This document shows positions 16,664 through 25,239 of a stretch of DNA of 64,000 nucleotides, piece after piece; within the stretch, counting starts at the first letter, position 1; every line of letters starts with the position of its first letter. Source of the stretch: Hypericibacter terrae. Its GTDB lineage: Bacteria > Pseudomonadota > Alphaproteobacteria > Dongiales > Dongiaceae. The stretch spans positions 3,470,001 through 3,534,000 of the forward strand of contig NZ_CP042906.1 in assembly GCF_008728855.1 (NCBI RefSeq), given 5' to 3'. The position numbers and the translations under genes are program-made. The notes beneath the pieces were generated by a model. It ran no database searches. It saw only the letters and a list, made by a program, of their open reading frames with translations, and had not been told where the DNA came from.

Positions 16664-17920
16664 TCAGACCTTGTGTCCCAGCTCCGAGCGCGGATCGAGG
16701 GTGGCGGCGACCGAGGACGTCGTGGTGACCGGCACGAAGGTCGCCTGATCGCGGCTGGGGAGCGCGGCGCGGCGCGTCATGCGCCAATGGGTGAAGAGCG
16801 CGATCGAGCCCGTCATCAGCGCCATATAGGCGAACAGCGACTGCGGCCCGAAATGGCCCATCAGCACCGACGCGATCAGCGGGCCGGCCGTGGCGCCGAT
16901 GGCCCAAGCGAGCAGCAACCCGCTCGAAGCCGCGACCATGCGCTCCTTCGAGACATAGTCGAAGGCATGGGCGATCGCGAGGGGATAGATCACCGCCATG
17001 CCGCCGCCGAAGAGCAGCGGCAGGCCGATCACGATCCAGTCGGCGGCCTTGCCCTCGAGCCCGGCGAGGCTGAAGGAATAGTTCACCACGAAGAGCAGCG
17101 TCGTGGCGATCAGCACCACCAGCAGCACGGTGCGCCGGTCGAACTTGTCGGAAGCGCGCCCGATCGGCCATTGGAAGATCAACCCGCCGACGACGGCCAT
17201 GCCCATAAAGAGCGAGACCTGGAACACGGAGAGATGCGTCGCCTGGGCATAGATCACGCCCATGCCATAGAAGCTGCCGGATAGGATGCCCGCGCCGGCG
17301 CAGCCGACCACGCCCAGGGGCGAGATGCGATAGAGCTCGGCCAGCTTCAGCGGCGCGACCTCCCGCAGATCGGGGCCCTGAACGTGTGTCAGCACGACCG
17401 GCACCAACGAGATCGAGAGCAGCAGCGCCGCGACACAATAGAGGGTCAGCGAGTGCACGTCGCTCAGATTGACCAGGAACTGCCCGACGCTCGAGGCGGC
17501 GTATGAGGTCACCATGTAGAGGGAGAGAATCTGGCCGCGCGTCGTATTGCTGGAGCGCTCGTTGAGCCAGCTCTCGATCACGGCGAAGAGGCCCGCCATG
17601 CAGAAGCCGTTGACTCCGCGTAGGATCGCCCAGGCATAGGGCTGGAACCAGAGCGCGTAGAGGAGAGTCACGGCGCAGACCAGGGCCGCGAAGGCGGCGA
17701 AGGCGCGGATATGGCCGACGCGCCCGATGAGATCGCGGCCCCAGAGGCTGCCGGCGACGAAGCCCGCGTAGTAGCAGGACATGACGAGGCCGGAGGTCTC
17801 GGCCGGCACCCCCTCGACGCCCAGCCGGATCGGCAGCAGGATGAACATCAGGCCGTTGCCAATGATCATGATGGCCGCCCCGAACAGGAGCGAGAAGACG
17901 GAACGGACGGCGGTGAACAT
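16664..17920 (-). CDS. MFS transporter (YcaD-like)
   Basis: A 418-residue major facilitator protein with twelve predicted membrane segments. The N-terminal half holds SGLVMSCYYAGFVAGSLWGRDLIGRVGHIRAF, a loop-2/3 motif of the family, and ESWLNERSSNTTRGQILSLY resembles the YcaD/CynX-like subgroup. The substrate is unknown. The start is 45 bases from the divergent HIT gene start, so the two share a control region. Confidence 0.82.
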   Translation of the reverse strand: MFTAVRSVFSLLFGAAIMIIGNGLMFILLPIRLGVEGVPAETSGLVMSCYYAGFVAGSLWGRDLIGRVGHIRAFAAFAALVCAVTLLYALWFQPYAWAILRGVNGFCMAGLFAVIESWLNERSSNTTRGQILSLYMVTSYAASSVGQFLVNLSDVHSLTLYCVAALLLSISLVPVVLTHVQGPDLREVAPLKLAELYRISPLGVVGCAGAGILSGSFYGMGVIYAQATHLSVFQVSLFMGMAVVGGLIFQWPIGRASDKFDRRTVLLVVLIATTLLFVVNYSFSLAGLEGKAADWIVIGLPLLFGGGMAVIYPLAIAHAFDYVSKERMVAASSGLLLAWAIGATAGPLIASVLMGHFGPQSLFAYMALMTGSIALFTHWRMTRRAALPSRDQATFVPVTTTSSVAATLDPRSELGHKV

Positions 17921-17965
17921 GAGGGGAGGACCGGACTTGAACGGGAATTACAGGGTGGCGGCAGA

Positions 17966-18397
17966 ATGACTGAGGACTTCGCTCTTCACCAGCAGCTCGC
18001 GGCCGACACGGTGCCGATCGCGGACTGGCCCTTGTCGTCGCTGCGGCTGATGCGCGCCGAGCGACGCTGGCCCTGGCTCATCCTGGTGCCGCGCCGGGCG
18101 GGCACGCGCGAGATCGCCGATCTGGACACGGCCGACCGGGCGCTGCTGATCGAGGAGATCGCCGACGCGACCCGGCTGCTGCAGGCCCTCTTCGGCCCCG
18201 ACAAGGTCAATGTGGCGGCCATCGGCAATATGGTGGCCCAGCTTCATGTCCATGTGGTGGCGCGATTCCATGACGATCCGGTCTGGCCGAAGCCGATCTG
18301 GGGCCAGCTCCCGGCGGAGCCGTATGAAGCGGCGGCGCTCGAAACCCGCCTCGCCCAATTGCGCCACGCCCTGGCGACCGGACGACACAAGGGGTGA
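17966..18397 (+). CDS. HIT domain protein
   Basis: A 143-residue histidine-triad family protein. QLHVHVVARF supplies the catalytic HxH; the third histidine of the classical HxHxH is replaced by valine, as in a common proteobacterial HIT subgroup. The PWLILVPRRAGTREIADLD segment is family-typical. It probably hydrolyses dinucleoside polyphosphates or nucleotide-phosphoramidates. The start at 17966 gives the expected domain length; the longer upstream frame is antisense to the MFS gene. Confidence 0.8.
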   Translation: MTEDFALHQQLAADTVPIADWPLSSLRLMRAERRWPWLILVPRRAGTREIADLDTADRALLIEEIADATRLLQALFGPDKVNVAAIGNMVAQLHVHVVARFHDDPVWPKPIWGQLPAEPYEAAALETRLAQLRHALATGRHKG

Positions 18398-18433
18398 GGC
18401 ATCTCTATTCTCTCCTCCCCCGCCTGCCCCCTT

Positions 18434-18495
18434 GTCATGCCCGGACTTGATCCGGGCATCCAGTGCCCCAGCCCCTGGATCGCCGGGTCAAGCCC
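18434..18495. repeat. REP-like paired hairpin element, left part, interrupted by an IS
   Basis: Arm 1 (18434-18463) and arm 2 (from 18475) are inverted copies of a 30-base unit that is itself a hairpin (GCCCGG, then ACTTGAT, then CCGGGC). Arm 2 is cut at 18495 by the insertion sequence and resumes beyond it. Such elements are interspersed in alphaproteobacterial genomes. Confidence 0.75.
18485..18495. repeat. Target-site duplication, left copy
   Basis: GGGTCAAGCCC lies directly outside the left terminal repeat and is repeated exactly outside the right one at 19768-19778. Confidence 0.9.
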
Positions 18496-19767
18496 ACGGC
18501 TGTCCGGTTCCGGTTTCAGCTCCATTGTAGCGCCATTTGATGTGGGTTCGGAATTGGGGCGGTTTCGGGTTCGAGCAGGCGGTCGATGCGCCTGCGATGC
18601 ATGAGGTTGGCGCGCACGAGGCGGGCGAAGGCCAACGGGCTGTGACCGTCCTTGATGGCTTTCTGTGCCAATCGCAACAACAGGAAAGCGATCAGGGCGA
18701 CGGCGATCTGGATGCGAACGGCGTTCTCGGAAGTGCCGAGAAAGCGGGTGATTTTCAGGGTCTGCTTGACCCACCGGAAGAACAGCTCGATCGCCCAGCG
18801 GCGCTTGTAGAGGTCTGCGATCTCCTGGGCGCTGGCGTCGAGATCGTTGCACAAGATGCGCAGGATCTTGCCGGTTTCGGTCTTCACGCGGATCTCGCGG
18901 ACCGGGTCTTGGAAGGGGTTTTTGCGGCTGGCGGCTTGGCGGGCCGGGAGATATCCGATCCGGTCGGAGAGAATGGCGCTGCCCCGGGGCAGGGCGTTCT
19001 CGGCGACGAGGGTCAGGGGTGTGTTGGATTTGAAGCGAGTGACGATGCGGCATCCGGCAGCGTCCAGCTTGGCCCACCAGGCATAGTCGTAATAGCCGAG
19101 GTCGAAGACATAGGTGGCGCCGGGCTCGACCGGCATGTCGTGGGCGGGGGTAATGTCGTTGACATTCGCCGCACTGACAGCGGCATAGATGGGGCGGTCG
19201 GCGTCGGGATCGTAGATCACATGCAGCTTGGCGCCGCAGACGCCGGCGCTGAAACGGGCCCAATCGGCGCTCAGACCGCTCAATCGCAAGCCAGTGGAAT
19301 CGATCAGATAGGTGGTTTCGGCGATCTTGCGGCGCAGCCCGCGATGGGCCTGCTTGATCATCACGGCGAGCAACTCGGCGAACAGCCCGCTCGGCCTTAT
19401 GGCATTGGCATCGGCCAGCGTCGAACGGCGAACCTCGCCCGTTCCCAGGTGATAGAGCCGCGCCGCGTGGCTCGTCAGCCCGCTCACGATCTCCCGCAGG
19501 CTCGTCGCGCCCGAAAGCTGGCCGTAGAGCAGCGCCACGAACTGGCCCTTGGTCGTCAACCGCCGCACCCGAGCATCGCTATTGTGGGCCTCGACCAGCC
19601 GATCGAAGTCGAGCCACGCAACCTGCTTAAGAACCGAATGAAATACGCTATTCTGGTGCCGCATGGCGCTGACCCTCTGCCCGTGTCCCGAAACGTTTGC
19701 CGACGTTCAGGACCGAGTAGAATCAACGCCATGCACCGCGTCCACAAAAACTCAACCGGACAGCCGT
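18496..19767 (-). mobile_element. IS4-family insertion sequence, complete (1,272 bp)
   Basis: Bounded by a perfect 14-bp inverted repeat, ACGGCTGTCCGGTT, at 18496-18509 and 19754-19767. It is flanked by an 11-bp direct repeat (18485-18495 and 19768-19778). Removing the IS and one repeat copy restores arm 2 of a REP-like element, which confirms the boundaries. It carries one transposase gene. Intact ends, duplication and open frame point to a recent insertion. Confidence 0.93.
18516..19664 (-). CDS. IS4-family DDE transposase
   Basis: A 382-residue transposase. The catalytic triad is visible as the aspartate in TYLIDSTGLRLSG, the aspartate in TYVFDLGYYDYAWW and the glutamate in LYKRRWAIELFFRWVKQTLK, which is the YREK-type region of the IS4 family. 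The N-terminus (FDRLVEAHNSDARVRRLTTK) matches the family's DUF4372-type leader. The frame is intact, so the element may be active. Confidence 0.92.
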   Translation of the reverse strand: MRHQNSVFHSVLKQVAWLDFDRLVEAHNSDARVRRLTTKGQFVALLYGQLSGATSLREIVSGLTSHAARLYHLGTGEVRRSTLADANAIRPSGLFAELLAVMIKQAHRGLRRKIAETTYLIDSTGLRLSGLSADWARFSAGVCGAKLHVIYDPDADRPIYAAVSAANVNDITPAHDMPVEPGATYVFDLGYYDYAWWAKLDAAGCRIVTRFKSNTPLTLVAENALPRGSAILSDRIGYLPARQAASRKNPFQDPVREIRVKTETGKILRILCNDLDASAQEIADLYKRRWAIELFFRWVKQTLKITRFLGTSENAVRIQIAVALIAFLLLRLAQKAIKDGHSPLAFARLVRANLMHRRRIDRLLEPETAPIPNPHQMALQWS

Positions 19768-19787
19768 GGGTCAAGCCCGGCGATGAC
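19768..19787. repeat. Right target-site copy and remainder of the REP-like arm
   Basis: GGGTCAAGCCC (19768-19778) is the second duplication copy. The following GGCGATGAC completes arm 2 of the element that starts at 18434. Confidence 0.8.
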
Positions 19788-19801
19788 AGCCAGGGATGCC
19801 A

Positions 19802-20572
19802 TCACAGCGCCGGCAGCAAGCGCCGCACCGTCATGGCCGCCGCCGCTCCCGCGGCCGGCAGGAAGGCCATGAAATCGATGTGGCTCGCCGCACCGGCGAG
19901 GTCGCTGAGGGCGCGGACGACGACGCAGGGGACCCCGTGCCGCTCGGCGATCTGGGCGGCGGCGGCGCCCTCCATCTCGACCGCCAGCGCGCCCGGGAAC
20001 CGGCGGCGCAGCGCCAACCGGGCCGGGGCGGCATTCACGAACTGGTCGCCGCTGAGGATGGTGCCGAAGCGGATCTTGGGCCGGCGCTCCCGCCCGCCCG
20101 TGGCGGCGGCCGGCATCGGCGGCAGATGGAGCCCCTTCAGCGCCGCCCGCAGCCGCGCGCTCAGCTCCGGCGTCAGGCTGTAATAGGGGTCGTGGCGGCG
20201 TTCGCCCATCGGCATGGAGCCCGCCCGGTAATTGACCAGGCCGCGGCGGGTCAAGGCGCCGTAATCCTGCTGGGCAAGGCGGTCGGCCACCACGATATCG
20301 CCGATGCCGAGCCTGATATCGAGCCCGCCGGCGACGCCGGAGACGACCAGCGCCCGGCAGGCGAAGCGGTCGAGCAGCAGGCTCGACACCTGCGCCGCGC
20401 TGACCTTGCCGATACCCGAGAGCGCCAGGACGACGTCATGGCCGTCCAGACGGCCGGCGATGAAACGCCCGCCCGCCCGCTCCTCGCTGCGCGCCCGCTG
20501 AAGCCCCTTCTCGAGCAACGCCAGCTCATCCTCCATCGGCGTCAGAATGCCGATCGGTCGGGCTCCGGCCAT
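19802..20572 (-). CDS. mtnN: 5'-methylthioadenosine/S-adenosylhomocysteine nucleosidase-like protein
   Basis: A 256-residue member of the PNP/UDP phosphorylase family, close to MTA/SAH nucleosidase. Evidence: an N-terminal PIGILTPMEDELALLEKGL with the proton-relay glutamate, ALSGIGKVSAAQVSSLLLDRF, the substrate-binding AVEMEGAAAAQIAERHGVP and the catalytic aspartate in VRALSDLAG. It would split the by-products of methylation and polyamine synthesis into adenine and a thioribosyl compound. At about 256 residues it is longer than typical MtnN (about 230) because of a basic insert, so a related nucleosidase is possible. Confidence 0.8.
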   Translation of the reverse strand: MAGARPIGILTPMEDELALLEKGLQRARSEERAGGRFIAGRLDGHDVVLALSGIGKVSAAQVSSLLLDRFACRALVVSGVAGGLDIRLGIGDIVVADRLAQQDYGALTRRGLVNYRAGSMPMGERRHDPYYSLTPELSARLRAALKGLHLPPMPAAATGGRERRPKIRFGTILSGDQFVNAAPARLALRRRFPGALAVEMEGAAAAQIAERHGVPCVVVRALSDLAGAASHIDFMAFLPAAGAAAAMTVRRLLPAL

Positions 20573-20787
20573 CGCTCTCTCGTCCCCTGCTCGCGCCTGC
20601 CGACAAAGTTATAGTCGGGACCCGCGAGACCGACCACCCCTGCCGCCATTCCTTTGCCCGGGATTCGGCCCTCTCCGGGTTGTTCCCCAGGGGCAATCGG
20701 GTCCATATCGTGGGGCGGGCGAAGCCGCACGGCTTTCGCGGCGACGCCCTCGACTGACCCTTCCCTACGTTCCGGCCCCTTCCCGCC

Positions 20788-22227
20788 ATGCCCGCGCCTG
20801 TCATCCTATGGTTTCGCCAGGATCTGCGTCTGGAGGACAATCCGGCACTGACGGCGGCTGCGGCCGAAGGGCCGCTGGTCGCGCTCTATATCCTCGACGA
20901 GACCCGCGGCCTGCGGCCCTGGGGCGGTGCCTCGCGCTGGTGGCTGGCCGAGAGCCTCCAGTCGCTGGAAAAGGAGCTGCGCCGCAAGGCGGTGCCGCTG
21001 ATCCTGCGCCGCGGGCCGGCGGCGAAGATCCTGGCCGAGGTGATCGCCGAGACCAGGGCGAAGTCGGTGCACTGGAATCGCAACTACGAGCCTTATGCGA
21101 TCCGGCGCGACAAGGCCATCAAATCCGATCTCGCCCGGCGCGGGATCGAGGCCACCAGCCATAACGCGGCGCTGCTGTTCGAGCCGTGGACAGTGAAGAC
21201 CCAGGCCGGCGAGCCCTTCAAGGTCTTTACGCCCTTCTGGCGGTCGCTCCAGACCCTGCCGGCGCCGCCCCGGCCGGCACCGGCACCGCGCAAATTGGAT
21301 AAGGCTTATAAGCAGCCGCGCTCCGACAAGCTTGCGGACTGGAAGCTCAAGCCGACCAAGCCCGATTGGGCTGCTGGTTTCGCCGCTGCCTGGCGTCCCG
21401 GCGAGAGCGGTGCGCGATTGCGGCTCGAGGAATTCCTCGCCGGCCATCTCGCTCATTATCACGAGAAGCGCGACCGCCCCGATCTCGCCGCCACGGCGCA
21501 GCTCTCGCCTCATCTCCATTGGGGCGAGATCGGACCGCGCCAGATCTGGCATGCGGTGAAGGCGCTCGAGATCGCGTCCGGCGATCTCGTGCCGGGCCGG
21601 GCGGCCGAGGCCTTCCTGCGGGAGCTCGGTTGGCGCGAGTTCTCGCATCACCTGCTGTTCCATTGGCCCAAGATCGCGACCGAGCCCTGGAAGCCCGACT
21701 TCAGACGGTTTCCGTGGCGCAGCGACAAGGCGGGGCTCGCCGCCTGGCGGCAGGGCCGCACCGGCTACCCGATCGTCGATGCCGGCATGCGCGAGCTCTG
21801 GGGCACGGGATGGATGCATAACCGGGTGCGCATGATCGCGGCCTCCTTCCTGGTCAAGCATCTCCTGATCCCCTGGCAGGAGGGCGAGGCCTGGTTCTGG
21901 GACACGCTGGTCGATGCCGACCTCGCGCAGAACGCGGCCAGCTGGCAATGGGTGGCGGGCTCCGGCGCCGACGCCTCGCCCTATTTCCGCATCTTCAATC
22001 CCGTGATCCAGGGCGAGAAGTTCGATCCCGACGGCGCCTATGTCCGGCGTTGGGTCCCGGAGCTGGCAAAGGTGCCAGCCGAGTTCCTGCACCAGCCCTG
22101 GACGGCGCCACCGACGTTGCTGGCTGCCGCCGGTGTCGTGCTGGGGCGCGACTATCCCGAACCCATCGTCGACCACGCCGCGGCGAGGGCGCGCGCGCTG
22201 GCGGCGTTCGAGAAGATGAAGCGGTAG
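20788..22227 (+). CDS. phrB: Deoxyribodipyrimidine photolyase
   Basis: A 479-residue class I CPD photolyase that repairs UV dimers using blue light. The N-terminal antenna domain opens with VILWFRQDLRLEDNPAL. The C-terminal FAD domain contains LGWREFSHHLLFHWP, GYPIVDAGMRELWGTGWMHN with the following RVRM, and NAASWQWVAGSGADASPYFRIFNP, which carry the FAD contacts and electron-transfer tryptophans. Length is normal for the family. A GC-rich palindrome follows the stop. Confidence 0.93.
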   Translation: MPAPVILWFRQDLRLEDNPALTAAAAEGPLVALYILDETRGLRPWGGASRWWLAESLQSLEKELRRKAVPLILRRGPAAKILAEVIAETRAKSVHWNRNYEPYAIRRDKAIKSDLARRGIEATSHNAALLFEPWTVKTQAGEPFKVFTPFWRSLQTLPAPPRPAPAPRKLDKAYKQPRSDKLADWKLKPTKPDWAAGFAAAWRPGESGARLRLEEFLAGHLAHYHEKRDRPDLAATAQLSPHLHWGEIGPRQIWHAVKALEIASGDLVPGRAAEAFLRELGWREFSHHLLFHWPKIATEPWKPDFRRFPWRSDKAGLAAWRQGRTGYPIVDAGMRELWGTGWMHNRVRMIAASFLVKHLLIPWQEGEAWFWDTLVDADLAQNAASWQWVAGSGADASPYFRIFNPVIQGEKFDPDGAYVRRWVPELAKVPAEFLHQPWTAPPTLLAAAGVVLGRDYPEPIVDHAAARARALAAFEKMKR

Positions 22228-22233
22228 ATTCTG

Positions 22234-22260
22234 TCCCCTCCCCCGTTCCGGGGGAGGGGA
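22234..22260. repeat. GC-rich palindrome after the photolyase gene
   Basis: An 11-bp perfect stem (22234-22244 with 22250-22260) around a GTTCC loop. It belongs to the CCCTCCCCC/GGGGGAGGG hairpins also found at 25115, 28285-28372 and 30991-31132. No T tract follows, so it is annotated as an interspersed repeat rather than a terminator. Confidence 0.65.
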
Positions 22261-22283
22261 TGGCAAAAAGCCACTTGTGCCCC

Positions 22284-22312
22284 GCGTCATATCGCTGTCA
22301 CGAACCGGTCAC
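22284..22312 (+). promoter_or_regulatory. Pho box: three 7-mer units upstream of phoX
   Basis: GCGTCAT (22284-22290), CTGTCAC (22295-22301) and CGGTCAC (22306-22312) are separated by exactly four bases each. This is the 11-base period of PhoB-binding direct repeats (consensus CTGTCAT, N4, CTGTCAT). It lies 97 bases before the start of a PhoX phosphatase gene, a classical Pho-regulon member. Confidence 0.78.
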
Positions 22313-22408
22313 GCGGGAGTCCTGGCCTTCTGTCTATGGTCGCGCCAGATTTCAGCGCCGTCATGTTCGGTCCCCGATGGCGCGCTCACCTCTGGAGAGA
22401 GAGGCCTA

Positions 22409-24361
22409 ATGACGTCGATCGACCGTTATCCCCCGATGACCATCCCCGATGCCGACGATGTCGGTTCCAACCCCACCGACAATTCGCCGCTGATCGAGAT
22501 CGCGGCGCGCCGCTACAGCCGCCGCGCGGCACTGCGGGGCCTGGGCCTCACGGGCGCCGCCGGCCTCTTCACCGGCCTCCTGGGCGCGCGCTCCGCCAAG
22601 GCCGACGGCAATCCCTCGACCCTCACCTTCGAGGAGATCGAGCAGGGCATCGATGACGGGCTGCGGCTCGCCAAGGGCTATCGCGCGGACGTGCTGATCC
22701 GCTGGGGCGACAAGCTGAACCCGAACGCGCCGGCGTTCGAGGCCGGGAAATCGACCGCCGCCGGTCAGGCGGTGCAGTTCGGCTACAACAACGACTTCAT
22801 CGGATTCATTTCGCTGCCGGTAGGCTCGAACGCCTCGGACCACGGCCTCCTCTGCGTCAACCACGAATACACCAATATCGAGCTGATGTTTCCGGGCCTC
22901 GCCGAGGACGACAAGCTCGACAAGGCGACCGCCGACCAGGTCGCGACCGAGATGGAAGCGCATGGCCATTCGATCCTCGAGATCAAGCGCACGGGCGACA
23001 AATGGGCGGTGGTCGAGGACAGCCCCTATAACCGCCGCGTGACGGCGACGACGCTGATCTCGATCACCGGGCCCGCCGCCGGGAGCGACCGCCTCAAGAC
23101 CTCTGCCGATACGTCAGGAATGTCCGTCAAGGGCATGGTGAACAACTGCTCCGGCGGCATCACGCCCTGGGGCACGGTCCTGACCTGCGAAGAGAACTTC
23201 AACAATTATTTCGGCGGCGATCCGTCCGCCGCCCCCGACGCCGCTTCCTTCAAGCGCTATGGCGTGAAGGGCGAGCCCGAATACGCCTGGTGGAAGCATG
23301 AGGCCCGCTTCGACCTGAGCAAAGAGCCCAACGAGCCCAACCGCTTCGGCTGGGTGGTCGAGATCGATCCGTTCGATCCGAAGTCGCCGCCGATGAAGCG
23401 CACCGCGCTGGGCCGCCTCAAGCACGAGGCCGCGACCAGCGTCGTCGACAAGAGCGGCCATGTGGTCGTCTATCTCGGCGACGACGAGCGCTTCGACTAT
23501 CTCTACCGCTTCGTCAGCAAGGGCACCTACAGCGCCGGCGACCGCAAGGCCAATCTCGGCCTGCTCGACGACGGCACGCTGTCGGTCGCGAAGTTCGATC
23601 CCGACGGCAAGCTCCATTGGCTGCCGCTCACCTATGGCGAAGGCCCGCTGACCGAGGCCAACGGCTTCAAGAGCCAGGCCGACGTCGTCATCGAGACCCG
23701 CCGCTCCGCGGATCTCCTCGGCGCCACGCCGATGGACCGGCCCGAGGATGTCGAGACCGATCCGGTGACGGGCCGCGTCTATGTCGTCCTCACCAACAAC
23801 TCGAAGCGCGGCTACAACCAGATCGACGCCGCCAACCCGCGCGCCGACAACGCGGCCGGCCATATCGTCGAGCTGATCCCGGCGGGCGGCGACGGCAAGG
23901 ACGCCGATCACACCGCCGCCGAATACAAGTGGGACATGTTCCTGGTGGCGGGCAATCCGCTCTGGGGCACCACGATGTATGGCAAGGGCACCAGCAAGAA
24001 TGGCTGGCTCGCCTGCCCCGACAACGTCGCCTTCGATCCCAAGGGCCGGCTCTGGATCGCGACCGACCAGGGCGGCACGCAGAAGAAGTTCGGCATCGGC
24101 GACGGGCTCTATGGCACCGATGTCAGCGGCGACGGCCGTGCGGTCACGCGCAAGTTCGTCGCCATGCCGCGCGACGCCGAGACCTGCGGCCCCTGTTTCA
24201 CGCCGGACGGCAAGACGCTCTTCATCGCCGTCCAGCATCCCGGCGAAGGCTCCGTCTTCGCCGAACCCACCACGCGCTGGCCGGACTTCGACCCGAACCT
24301 GCCGCCGCGTCCCGCCGTGATCGCCATCGTCAAGGAAGACGGCGGCGAGATCGGCAGTTGA
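22409..24361 (+). CDS. phoX: PhoX-family alkaline phosphatase, Tat-exported
   Basis: A 650-residue PhoX/DUF839 protein. A twin-arginine signal is visible near residues 35-60 (SRRAALRGLGLTGAAGLFTG), so the folded metalloenzyme would be exported to the periplasm. Family segments include LLCVNHEYTNIELMFPG, MVNNCSGGITPWGTVLTCEE with the following NFNNYF, and DAETCGPCFTPDGKTLFIAV near the end. PhoX hydrolyses phosphomonoesters with calcium and iron cofactors under phosphate limitation. The ATG at 22409 follows GGAGAGAGAGG. Three Pho-box units upstream support PhoB control. Confidence 0.88.
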   Translation: MTSIDRYPPMTIPDADDVGSNPTDNSPLIEIAARRYSRRAALRGLGLTGAAGLFTGLLGARSAKADGNPSTLTFEEIEQGIDDGLRLAKGYRADVLIRWGDKLNPNAPAFEAGKSTAAGQAVQFGYNNDFIGFISLPVGSNASDHGLLCVNHEYTNIELMFPGLAEDDKLDKATADQVATEMEAHGHSILEIKRTGDKWAVVEDSPYNRRVTATTLISITGPAAGSDRLKTSADTSGMSVKGMVNNCSGGITPWGTVLTCEENFNNYFGGDPSAAPDAASFKRYGVKGEPEYAWWKHEARFDLSKEPNEPNRFGWVVEIDPFDPKSPPMKRTALGRLKHEAATSVVDKSGHVVVYLGDDERFDYLYRFVSKGTYSAGDRKANLGLLDDGTLSVAKFDPDGKLHWLPLTYGEGPLTEANGFKSQADVVIETRRSADLLGATPMDRPEDVETDPVTGRVYVVLTNNSKRGYNQIDAANPRADNAAGHIVELIPAGGDGKDADHTAAEYKWDMFLVAGNPLWGTTMYGKGTSKNGWLACPDNVAFDPKGRLWIATDQGGTQKKFGIGDGLYGTDVSGDGRAVTRKFVAMPRDAETCGPCFTPDGKTLFIAVQHPGEGSVFAEPTTRWPDFDPNLPPRPAVIAIVKEDGGEIGS

Positions 24362-24460
24362 GTAGACGTGCCTGACCTGTCTGGACTGAGACTTGGTTCC
24401 CCTGACTTCATGACGCAGACGAACCTTTTCTGAGCTAGTACCCCGACTACGGCCTTGAAC

Positions 24461-24500
24461 TGGCGGGAAGACGGCAACACCGTTTTCCCGCCATTTTTTA
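24461..24500 (+). terminator. Rho-independent terminator downstream of phoX
   Basis: TGGCGGGAAGACGG pairs with CCGTTTTCCCGCCA (one G-T pair) around a five-base loop, followed by TTTTTTATT. It sits about 100 bases after the phoX stop and before the zur promoter. Confidence 0.85.
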
Positions 24501-24567
24501 TTGTTCTTGAATGGGTTACGGGCGAGCCCTCGGCGGTCGAGCGCGACATTGGCGAGGCCGCAGATTT

Positions 24568-24580
24568 GTTATAATGTAAC
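24568..24580 (+). promoter_or_regulatory. Zur/Fur-like box overlapping a perfect -10
   Basis: GTTATAATGTAAC is a 13-base near-palindrome that resembles the core of Zur boxes. It contains TATAAT (24570-24575), a perfect -10; TTGGCG at 24549-24554 is a weak -35. A regulator bound here would block transcription of the adjacent Zur-like gene. Confidence 0.6.
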
Positions 24581-24613
24581 CTCGACCTGCGATCTGGAGA
24601 TGAGGCAAGGCGA

Positions 24614-25099
24614 ATGGCTCCCGTCACCGGCATGAAGACCGTCGCCCACGATCACGAGCATTGCATCGCCGAGGCGCTGGGCGCGGCGGAGTCGCTCTGC
24701 GGCGAGCGCGGCGCGCGGCTGACCGACATCCGCCGACGGGTGCTGGAGCTGGTCTGGCAGAGCCATGCGCCCGTCGGCGCCTATGAGCTCTTGGAAGCGC
24801 TACGCGCGGATGGCCGCGGCGCGCAGCCGCCCACGGTCTATCGCGCACTGGAATTCCTGATCGAGCAGGGCCTCGTCCACCGGATCGAATCGCGCAACGC
24901 CTTCATCGGCTGCACCCATCCGGCGGAGATGCACAGCTACCAGTTCCTGATCTGCCGCGGCTGCGGCAGCGTGGCGGAACTGACCGACCGCGCGATCGCG
25001 ACCGCGATCGAATCCGGTGCGCGCAAACAGGGCTTCGCGACACAACGCTCGACGGTCGAGATCGAAGGCCAGTGCGCGGCCTGCCAGCAAGCGGCCTGA
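24614..25099 (+). CDS. zur: Fur-family regulator, Zur-like
   Basis: A 161-residue Fur-family repressor. The winged-helix part contains RLTDIRRRVLELVWQSHAPV and QPPTVYRALEFLIEQGLVHR. The dimerisation part has metal-site residues HSYQFLICRGCGSVAEL and a C-terminal CAAC, giving two CxxC pairs for structural zinc. The NAFIGCTHPAEMH segment is more Zur-like than Fur-like. It would repress zinc uptake genes, none of which are in the window. A Zur-like box over its own -10 suggests autorepression. An internal ATG at 24632 is an alternative start. Confidence 0.82.
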   Translation: MAPVTGMKTVAHDHEHCIAEALGAAESLCGERGARLTDIRRRVLELVWQSHAPVGAYELLEALRADGRGAQPPTVYRALEFLIEQGLVHRIESRNAFIGCTHPAEMHSYQFLICRGCGSVAELTDRAIATAIESGARKQGFATQRSTVEIEGQCAACQQAA

Positions 25100-25114
25100 C
25101 GCTTCATATCGTAT

Positions 25115-25138
25115 CCCCTCCCCCCTCGCGGGGGAGGG
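25115..25138. repeat. GC-rich palindrome after zur
   Basis: CCCTCCCCC and GGGGGAGGG face each other around a CTCGC loop. It is the same hairpin type as at 22234 and 28285. There is no T tract. Confidence 0.55.
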
Positions 25139-25239
25139 TCAGGGAGGGGGTTGCTCGGCCTCTGATCAAGTGACGGAACGCGAAGCACATTCAGCGGCAA
25201 ACATCGCGTCCTCCCCCTCCCTTGCCCTCTCCCGCATGC

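Noticed and set aside
22234-22260. Terminator of the photolyase gene
   Set aside because: The stem is strong but no T tract follows, and the same hairpin occurs at several unrelated sites, so it is listed as a repeat.
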